Below, in pieces: positions 56,801 to 64,000 of a DNA stretch of 64,000 nucleotides. Both the position numbers and the translations under genes were made by a program. The notes under the pieces are model-generated. The model was given only the letters and a program-made list of their open reading frames with translations. It had not been told where the DNA came from and did no database searches. Each line of letters starts with the position of its first letter. Positions within the stretch are counted from its first letter, which is position 1. This DNA comes from Otatea glauca (Eukaryota > Streptophyta > Magnoliopsida > Poales > Poaceae): contig CM070725.1 in assembly GCA_036346275.1 (NCBI GenBank), positions 19,706,216 through 19,770,215 on the forward strand, read 5' to 3'.

Positions 56801-57619
56801 TCCCCGTCCATGGCGGCCTTCTCCTCCCGCGGGCCCAGCGGGACGCTGCCGTACGTCTTGAAGCCAGACATCGCCGCGCCCGGGGTGGACATTCTGGCCG
56901 CGTTCACCGAGTACGTCAGCCCGACCGAAGTCGCCACCGACGACCGCCGTTCGGAGTACGCGATCCTGTCCGGCACGTCCATGGCATGCCCGCACGTCTC
57001 CGGCGTGATCGGGCTCCTCAAGGCGGCGCACCCAGAGTGGAGCCCCGCGGCGATGAGGTCCGCAATCATGACCACGGCGCGCACCCAGGACAATACCGGC
57101 GCGCCGATGCGCGACCACGACGGCACGGAGGCGACCGCGTTCGCCTATGGCGCTGGCAACGTGCACCCGAACCGCGCCGTCGACCCGGGCCTCGTCTACG
57201 ACGCCACCGTGGACGACTACTTCACCTTCCTCTGCTCCATGGGCTTCACCACGAAAGACCTGAGCCGGCTCTGCGCAGGCAAGTTCGCCTGCCCGGCCAA
57301 GGCGCCGCCGATGGAGGACCTCAACTACCCGTCCATCATCGTACCGGCGCTGCGCTGCACGCAGACGGTGACGCGGCGGCTCAAGAACGTCGGTGACCCT
57401 GCCACGTACCGCGCGTCGTGGCGCGCACCGTTCGGGATCAACATGAGCGTGGAGCCGGCGGTGCTGGCGTTCAAGAAGGCCGGCGAGGAGAAGGAGTTCA
57501 AGGTGACGCTGACGTCGCAGAAAGACAAGCTCGGGAGGGGCTACGTGTTCGGGAGGCTCGTCTGGTCCGACGGGACCCACTATGTCAGGAGCCCCGTAGT
57601 GGTCAACGCCATGGCATGA
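53867..57619 (+). CDS. Subtilisin-like serine protease (S8A subtilase, SBT5/AIR3-type), 8 exons, intact
   Basis: Secreted endopeptidase of the plant subtilase family. Exons: 53867-53947, 54543-54652, 54771-54868, 54996-55160, 55309-55417, 55662-56196, 56288-56385, 56500-57619; 2316 nt, 771 residues, all phases continuous. Order: signal peptide (1-24, hydrophobic LAVIVLLCVAQC), I9 inhibitor propeptide (about 28-113; SYIVYLGAHAHG, INGFAAHLEEEV), mature start TTRSWDF (residue 114), catalytic D150 (NLDSGVWPES), H219 (GHGTHTLS), oxyanion N326 (SAGNSGP), PA insertion (about 365-470), S559 (GTSMACPH) and a C-terminal Fn3-like domain (about 660-771). Introns 2-7 are GT-AG; intron 1 starts GC. Length and motifs are normal for the family. 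Exons from 6 onward are very GC-rich, as in many grass genes. Substrate unknown; SBT5 members act in cell wall/apoplast (family knowledge). Confidence 0.95.
53948..53953 (+). other. Non-canonical GC 5' splice site of subtilase intron 1
   Basis: AAG|GCAAGC: the exon ends with codon 27 (AAG) and the intron (53948-54542) starts GC and ends CAG. No GT donor nearby gives phase 0 without a stop; exon 2 (SYIVYLG) needs phase 0. GC-AG introns are a known minor class with exactly this strong AG|GCAAG context. Confidence 0.8.
54160..54441. mobile_element. Stowaway-type MITE in subtilase intron 1
   Basis: Terminal inverted repeats CCCTCTGTTCAGAAATATAAG and CTTATATTTCTGAATAGAGGG differ at one position. 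The length of about 280 bp, AT-rich interior and CTCCCTCYGTTC-type ends are those of grass Stowaway (Tc1/mariner) MITEs. A clean TA duplication is not seen. Confidence 0.82.
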
Positions 57620-57722
57620 GCCGTTGAATTTGTGCGGCGAGTGATCGATGGGAAGGGAGAGCTCAGAGTTTAGGAAATTTTTTTCCATTCGTGAGAATGA
57701 GATAGATTTAGATCTCGTTGCT

Positions 57723-57762
57723 AATAAATGTTGGATGTTTTTGGCTCTTCACTGTAAATAAA
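57723..57762 (+). terminator. Polyadenylation signals of subtilase gene
   Basis: AATAAA at 57723-57728 and 57757-57762, 104 and 138 bp after the stop codon, in AT-rich 3' sequence. Confidence 0.6.
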
Positions 57763-57837
57763 ATTACAAAGCATTGGTTTTCCTTTCTTGCAAAATTTTC
57801 GGAAACTATTCGACGAAATTGATGTATAATCGAGGTC

Positions 57838-58570
57838 GTATTGTGATGAGGCTTAATAGAGGCCCGATCTTTCGGTGAGATAAATAACTATCGATTAGTG
57901 GAGATAACCCTCACGATCTAGACTACTGACCGACAAACGACCGACGACAAGCAATCGCTGAACCAAACTCTGAATTGTTATCAACCATGACAAAACTTGG
58001 TTAACCTGATTACGAAGATCAATTCCTACAAGCAATCGAAAAACAAGCAAGAACAAAGCAAAAGCAATCAGAAATTGCAAATATAATTGAAGTATTGATG
58101 TGGGCTTCTGAAGCACGGTATTGCTGTTGATCCAGCCGAACAAAAGAATACCTAATAGTTTCACTAAGGAAAACTACGACTAAACAAAACCCAACTAAAT
58201 TTGGGGGACTCTCTAGCTATATATAGGTAAAAGAGAAGAGGGATTCGGCCAGTACAAAAGGAGTGTCCGAATAGGACTCTTACAAGGCCCAAGTTTGACT
58301 CGAACAGGAAAATTGACCCGACTTGTTTTGCTGATTGCGGAGTGCTCCGAAGGAATTTTTAGGTGGGGTCAAATCCATTGGAAAGATTTAGGAGTAAGCT
58401 TTTAATCAAGTATAAGAACTCTCAAATCAGATGCCGTATGCAAAAGTTATACTCATTTTACTTCAGGCTGGTATCCCGGAGGCCGAATTGGATTCCAGAA
58501 CGTGATGGATTTGATATCTCTCTTCTTGGTCCATAGATAACGTGTTGGAGTTGGTCTAACCAAGTGTTAT
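57838..58570 (-). repeat. LTR-like sequence (3' LTR of minus gypsy-like element, approximate)
   Basis: Contains GATTAGTGGAGATAACCCTC (57894), a TATATATAGG box (58219-58228) and CCGTATGCAAAAGTTAT (58433), features of plant LTRs. On its right the plus strand reads CCTCCCCTTCTTC, the complement of a purine tract after a pol tail. Exact ends and duplications were not found. Confidence 0.4.
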
Positions 58571-60140
58571 CGTATCCGTATTAATGATGTCCTCATCATC
58601 CTCCCCTTCTTCAATTTGAGTCGTTCTCGACTCAAACTCACCTTTTAGCTCGTCCTCAACATAAAACATCCTCTTATAGGTACTGCATTTAATTAAATAA
58701 AATAGTAACTCCACCTCTTTATATATTTTAAAAACAATAAAGACATTCAGAAGATTCACCTCATAATTATCCACATAGCTCAATATTTCTTTCCAGCATA
58801 TAAAGGTATGATGAAAAGCTAGCACTCCTGGATGCTTCCTCCTCTCTTTGAAGGAAAACTATCCTCGATTTTGGACAAGCTGGAGAAAAAACAAGCAACA
58901 AAAAGAACAACGTGTATGTAACATATATGTATATATATCCCATATTTCACTATTCTTTTGGTTTCGCGTAATGGTATTTACATAACAACAAATGAGGAAA
59001 TCAAATTTAAGCAAAGCAACTTTCCTCATAATTTTGCAACTCAATTTGTGATTATAAGTAACATATAACATAAATATTAACATGATTCAGTTTGCAACTT
59101 AATTTGCAAATATAAGTAAAGTACATATCTATCCCTATCCTTAGATAAAGAATACTCATGTTTAGTAAGCCTCGTTCAATAACATAGATGGGCAAAACTA
59201 CAAGTTTTTGTAACAAACATAGCTCGTTCATATGATCAGATTGTAAACAAGCAATATCAAACCATTCCAACAACGGTGGCACAATTTTAATAGGCTTCTA
59301 CTCATCAACTAGGACATGCTGATTTCTAATACAAGTCAATGTACTAAAATTCGAACAATGAGGTAGCAAGCTGTGGGTATCACACATATCAGAAAAAATT
59401 GATGGTGCCTTACATGAAACAAGCTGTTGCATACAATTAGGATTGCCCAAAACAGCAAGCTTCAATCAGTAAATTTATCACAAGTTATGCATATTCTGTA
59501 AACAAGAAACTTGCCATCTATGTCATAATCCTCAAATAAATTGAATTTAAAACAATAGGCATAAGTGCTAGATAAAGACTTAAGAGATGAAATTTCAGAA
59601 ATCTTATCCATAGCACAAATCAAACTAACAGGCTCATTCAACATGATATAGCACAAAACAGTTGTAGGGGATATTTTAGCTATTACTTCCTTATGCGTAA
59701 TCGGCACCACATGATCAAAATTATAAACATGCAATTAATCACATGGTTCTACAATTGTGGCACAAGGAGGTAACTCATTAGAATTAAGTACAACAGGAAT
59801 ATACTCACAAATTTGCTCCATTTTTTTTGCTGTAAAATCAAATATGTACCATGGTCATTAGCATCCTCCTTAGAAGAAGTAGGTACTTCAAAACTTTCAC
59901 TTGATAACGTAGGGTTTTCAGCTTTTAGATCCCCTTCTTCAGAAATTACCTGAATATCACATGGAACAGCAACAACAGAAGTAACAGAAGTAGTTTGGAT
60001 TACGTTAGTAGAATCATTCTCACATGTGATATCCTCTACTTCACTCGAATTTTCTGGTATTTCTTTCGCATGCTCAGGTTGTATACTCTCATTAAGGTTT
60101 GGTGCAGTGCATGCAACAGGAGTAGCGTTTAACTCTATAG
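58571..60140 (-). pseudogene. Unidentified coding-like region plus pol tail in minus gypsy-like element
   Basis: Minus-strand blocks 60140-59749 (acidic, Ser/Thr-rich; AKEIPENSSEVEDITCENDS), 59734-59462 (YNFDHVVPITHKEVIAKISP; LFEDYDIDGKFLVYRIC), 59282-59052 (PPLLEWFDIACLQSDHMNEL) and 58825-58571 (tail ending GEFESRTTQIEEGEDDEDI). A frameshift at the A/T run near 59821-59829 and a TAA near 59737 interrupt what looks like one reading frame. No RT, protease or integrase motif is visible. I do not recognise the function. Confidence 0.45.
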
Positions 60141-60145
60141 GAACT
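60141..60145. repeat. Likely target-site duplication GAACT of second solo LTR
   Basis: GAACT directly before TG at 60146; GAACT recurs at 61783-61787, six bases after the expected LTR end, so the 3' end is imprecise. Confidence 0.55.
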
Positions 60146-61776
60146 TGAAGGACCATGTGGAGGTCTACCTAGGTTTGTGATGAGTATTTTGACTAAACTT
60201 GAGCTTGGTATGTTTTGGTTTGAGTTTGATTTGAATTGGAATTTAAATTTGAAGCAATTTGAGTCTTCTCTGTTTTCCCGGTGCTACCGGGCGGGTGGTA
60301 GCACCAGACCAAATGGCCGGTGTGATATTTCTAGAGAGGGTGTTTTTAGGGGATTTTGTTGGGCGGTGCTACCGGCCATGGTAGCCTGGTGCTACCGGGC
60401 GAGCGGTAGCACTGGCCGTTGGAGCGGTGCGAAAATTCCAGAGCGGTAGCACCCGTCCACTATGGGCGGTGCTACCGACCTGAGGGCGGTAACACCGGCC
60501 AGGATGAACAAAGTTGAATTTCGATTTGTGGACTTTGATGAATCTCTTGCATATCTTTGTGGGCAATGCTATGTGAGATGTTTCCTTGTTTTTTATGGTT
60601 GCAGGATGTCGGGTTTTGATCATAGTGAGGCGGAGGATGATCGTGACTAGGCGAGGAGCGTCGGAGGTCCAGATGGTCGAGGATCGCCGGAAGATGATCG
60701 GAGATGGAGTTGGTGTAGACAAGGAACGGATAAGATGCTAGCTAGAAGCTGCTTGGATCAATGAGGGCCATTGGATCGTGGTCTAGTTGATAGGATAGCG
60801 GGTCTAGTTAGTGTACTTTGAAAACCGTGCAAGAAAACCCGGTTTGTGTGGTGGGTTTTGGGTTAGCCCTTGCATGGTTGTGTGAGTGGGTCAATCCTTG
60901 CCCTTGATGGAGTGCTCTAGGGTTTAGAGGCTCATCCAAGGGTGGTAGGTGGCCCAAGAGTACTATAAATAGAGGGGAAGGGGTGACCTTCCTCCTCTTG
61001 AATGTTTTAGAGGTTTGTGCTCCTTTGAGCTTTGCCCACTTTGTTGTGAGGCATTGCAAAACCTCCCTTCCAGAAATGAAAGTTTAAATTCCAAGTCTGA
61101 ATTTATTTTGTGCATTTACATTATGTTTTAAATTCAACACTTACATTCTTGCAATTTACTTTCATGCAAGTTGGATTTGCCTCCCCTTCTTCTACATGCT
61201 TTTGGATTTGCCTGCTTTCCTTCTAAATGCTTTTGCTTCTTGTGCCGAGGATGTTGATTGATGGATGAATCTTCTTCAGATCATATCCCAATCATCTAGG
61301 CAATCCTTACATGTTTTTTTGGAAGAAAAGATCATCTTGATCACCAAAACCCCACGAGCAAGCCTTAGGTCGAATTCTTGAGTTCTTGTGTAAACTTGGT
61401 GTGTTCTTCCTTCCCGGTCAAAAAGGTTAGAACTTTGACGTCAATCCTTACGATTGAAGGTTGGAATAAGTTCCTGACATCCCGATGATCTTATCTACCA
61501 AGTTTCGTGAGTTTTTATCCAGCCAATCAAAAGATTCCTCGGAATTTGTTTTAGGTCATGCTGATTTTTCAGGCTGTTCTTGAGCCCGGTGCTACAGCCC
61601 CTCGTGCGGTGCTACCGGCCCTCCTGCGGTAGCACCGGCTAGACAACATAATTGGCTCATTTTAATCGACTCTTTTTGTGTGTTTTCTTTGCGGGCTTAG
61701 TTGGATTATTTTGGGGGGAAAGTTCTTAAGTTGCGACCATTCAGCCCCCCTCTGTTCACCATCTCGGTCCTTTAGA
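60146..61776 (+). mobile_element. Second solo LTR of the SIRE-like family, inserted in the gypsy-like element
   Basis: TGAAGGACCATGTGGAGGTC start, TATAAATA at 60964-60971, and the tail ATTCAGCCCCCCTCTG...TCGGTCCTTTA. It is colinear with the solo LTR at 16144-17835 along both ends and the TATA region, and with the LTR fragment 37056-37535 in its last part. It contains an array of GGTGCTACCG and CGGTAGCACC motifs (60280-60510, 61585-61640). No internal region. Confidence 0.82.
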
Positions 61777-61802
61777 ATTTGAACTGTGGTTGATTGTCTT
61801 CT

Positions 61803-62431
61803 CTATACTTTTCTTTGAGCTTCACATGAAAGATTAAGCAAAGATGACATAGAATTGTATTGTTTACAAGATATCATGATTTGAATATCAAATTTTAGTC
61901 CATAATAAAAGTTGTTCATCCGAGTCTTTTCAGTCTCTTCTAACCTGCTACACAAAGATCTACTCTGAAATTCTTGGTAGTACTCATCCATAGTTTTACT
62001 ACCTTGTTCTAGACGTTGCAATGCATCCCTAATTGGTGAGCAACATATGAAGGAATAAATCTATCTCTCATAATTTTCTTCAATTTAATCCATGTGCTAG
62101 GGATGTCCTAATTTTTGCGCATATAATCATTCCACCAAAGAGCAGCAAAATCAGTAAATCCATTAGTAACAACCCTAACCTTATCATGCTCAAGAATTCC
62201 ATGTTTATCAAATGATTGTACTACAGCTAATTCCCAAGTAAGATAACCTTCAAGATCATATTCATCACTAAAAATGGGTGTGGTGAACTTATTTTTGGTA
62301 CATTTACTATACCGACATACCTCCCATGGTGTTGAAGCTATGCTCGTACATTCGTCGTATATCAGAGTGTGAACTACCTTTTCTCCTAGGATGCTGTTGG
62401 CCCAAGCACTACAACATCGACAACCTGCCAT
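61803..62431 (-). pseudogene. gag fragment of minus-strand gypsy-like element
   Basis: Plant gypsy Retrotrans_gag features: EYDLEGYLTWELAVVQSFDK, then FTDFAALWWNDYMRKN (62431-62108), and in another frame LQRLEQGSKTMDEYYQEFQS and ARMNNFYYGLKFDIQ-like text (62021-61803). A frame change lies near 62030-62108. The gag is cut by the solo LTR insertion downstream. No zinc knuckle is visible. Confidence 0.72.
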
Positions 62432-64000
62432 TGTTAATAGAAGATAAGAAACAAATCACAAGTATATGTTCTTATCAACTACTAGGTGTTAGTAGTTCAA
62501 ATTCTCTCACACTCAAGCTTTTACAAAGTTTTTACCAAGCAAATAGGTGGTGACCGACGGCTAGTTCGTAATAAACACACTCAAGCTTGGCAAAACGATT
62601 GGAAGGAGAACAATTTCTATTTGGTTAGTAGAAGGTGGAGCTTGGACAGGCAATATTTATTTCCTATGCAAACTAATAATTCTAGTTATTGTAATGATAG
62701 ATAATGACCCAAACTAGAATTCACAAGCCCTAGTTGCCGATCACAAGGATATAAGCGAATTTGAAGACACCACGTGCGCAAAGATAATGGCACGTATGCA
62801 ATCAAGGAATAAGCTGTAAAATATAAGTGAGGCATCAAAAGCTCTATTGCACAAGTCATAGAGAGACGCTAACTTATTGCTTCAAGAATGTAAAAAGGGC
62901 ACACGATTGCTCACTAATTAATAAAATTGCATAATCTGAAAATAACGAACACAAATTAGGGTTTTGCTCAATATAGTGCGACCGGCCACTATCTTCTTTC
63001 TTTTCTTCTTCTTCTTCTTTTTTTTGTCCTTTTGGCTCTTTCTTTCTCTTTTCTTTCTTTGGGTGACTTTCGGCCAACATTAGTATGAACAAAGTTTTAA
63101 AATCCCTAACTTGATGTCACAAGATAGTATGATATGATAATTCAAGATTATGCAATATATCAAGTAGAGGAGCCCTAAGTAATATCAACTAGTTAGTGTT
63201 AAATAGGATCAAAGTATTCGCAAAGGATGAATTGGTTCCTAAAGGTATGTATACTGATATTTTTGGGGTTTCATGGTTTGTGGATGCTACTGGACTCAAC
63301 CAACTCAAGGAACAAGATAGAACACAAATTGACAGAAGGAACCCAAATTCGGACAGAACAAAGCAGCAAATTTGTCGTCACAATTAAAGTATGAAAATTA
63401 ACGAACCTAGTTTGCTCACAATGTAATAAATTGTCGACACAATTTGAAGCTCATATATAGAAGTTATAGCCAAAACACCAAGGTGCACAAATTTGACCTA
63501 AATTCAGCCGATCTGATCAAATCCGAATCCTAATCAAATTCAGTTTGAAAGATTCCAAATCACGAAGGACACCCAAAAACCTTTTTGTAGAGGACTCTTC
63601 AAGGATTCAGGAAAGTATTAAAACATCTCAATCGGAGTTCGGACGTGAGACTTATGATCAAAATACCGAACCAATCTAGATTGGAAGTATAACTTGCTTC
63701 ACCAACTTGGACGTCCAGATTAAACTGACTTGAATACGGAACTAGAGTCTGTGCCCAAATAGGTTTCTGTAGAGTTCATTCCAAGGTTTCAAGAAAGTGC
63801 AAGAACACTAAAATCCGAGCTCGTATGCAAAAGTTATGATCAAAACAAAATACTGGACATATTGAAATAAAAGCTACGCGAAAGAAAAACAATCAGCAAC
63901 TAAAACATGGACTCTAATGGATCAAAACCTAACAAAACACACTAAAATACCGGATTGAATATAAAGGTTAAATTTTTGTGGAGTAATTTTGAATTTATGA
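62432..64000. other. Leader/LTR-like DNA at right edge, no gene
   Basis: No supported ORF. A pyrimidine-rich run lies at 62993-63060. Two diverged copies of a segment, AAGGATTCAGGAAAGT... at 63601 and AAGGTTTCAAGAAAGT... at 63782, each followed by TATGATCAAAA, lie about 180 bp apart. The GTATGCAAAAGTTAT motif (63823) also occurs in the LTR-like stretch near 58436, so this may be the other LTR of the same element, running past the window. Confidence 0.4.

Larger units (their letters stand above)
57838..64000 (-). mobile_element. Minus-strand gypsy-like element with gag but no recognisable RT or integrase (runs off window)
   Basis: Minus-strand order from the right: possible LTR/leader (62760-64000), gag (62431-61803), an unidentified long coding-like region (60140 to about 58860, split by a solo LTR at 60146), a pol-tail-like end (ELKGEFESRTTQIEEGEDDEDI, near 58556-58640) next to a purine tract, then an LTR-like stretch (57838-58570). 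The gag/pol-tail style is that of common grass gypsy elements. The lack of RT and integrase suggests a non-autonomous derivative. Boundaries are approximate. Confidence 0.5.

Noticed and set aside
56426..57688. 420-codon minus-strand ORF antisense to the last subtilase exon
   Set aside because: It mirrors the GC-rich coding strand of an intact exon; composition explains the open frame and no domain is seen.
1..64000. CRISPR arrays, bacterial operons, phage or tRNA/rRNA genes
   Set aside because: The window is plant nuclear DNA; I saw no regularly spaced identical repeats with unique spacers, no rRNA segments and no tRNA-like cloverleaf that I could support by eye.

Overview
The window is plant nuclear DNA, almost certainly from a grass (Poaceae). 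The evidence is one intact, intron-containing plant subtilase gene with very GC-rich exons, a Stowaway-type MITE in its first intron, and nested LTR retrotransposons of typical grass types (a Tat-type gypsy element with two RNase H domains and an antisense gene, SIRE/Maximus-like copia elements with large LTRs, and a short-LTR copia). The species cannot be named from the sequence. Roughly 80% of the window is transposon-derived, and only one gene looks functional.

Layout. 1-2806: AT-rich DNA with a degenerate tandem repeat of about 150-160 bp at the left edge and small exon-like pieces near 2.4-2.8 kb. 2812-20236: a 17.4-kb Tat-lineage Ty3/gypsy element with 5-bp target duplications (GAAGT). 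Its gag-pol is broken by several frameshifts and stops. A spliced gene-like unit lies antisense between pol and the 3' LTR, and a 1.7-kb copia-type solo LTR (duplication AACCC) is nested inside. 20242-23040: the other half of the interrupted host or captured gene fragment, a 339-bp tandem duplication, and a possible Helitron 3' end. 23.47-24.87 kb: remnant of a minus-strand LTR. 24873-35274: a minus-strand copia element with PBS and broken gag-pol, itself interrupted inside its RNase H codons by a 2.2-kb solo LTR (duplication AATCC). 35275-37535 and 37536-45398: two SIRE/Maximus-like relics of one family in opposite orientations, joined at an inverted-LTR junction. 46167-53378: a structurally complete copia element with 225-bp LTRs (duplication GCTCC), decayed coding capacity and an unusual 1.1-kb GC-rich leader. 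53867-57619: the subtilase gene, 8 exons, 771 codons, with all catalytic residues and splice phases intact. About 57.84-64.0 kb: a minus-strand gypsy-like element with gag but no recognisable RT or integrase, holding a second solo LTR of the family seen at 16.1 kb.

The retrotransposon genes would, if intact, make capsid (gag), protease, integrase, RT and RNase H for copy-and-paste transposition; every copy here carries disabling lesions. The subtilase would be a secreted serine protease of the SBT5/AIR3 type. Its start codon is 488 bp downstream of the copia 3' LTR, which has the same orientation, so LTR-driven or LTR-modified expression is possible. The observations most worth follow-up are the antisense spliced gene inside the gypsy element, the GC-AG first intron of the subtilase, the inverted LTR junction at 37.5 kb, the recombinant-looking copia at 24.9-35.3 kb, and a recurring GGTGCTACCG / CGGTAGCACC motif in several LTRs.
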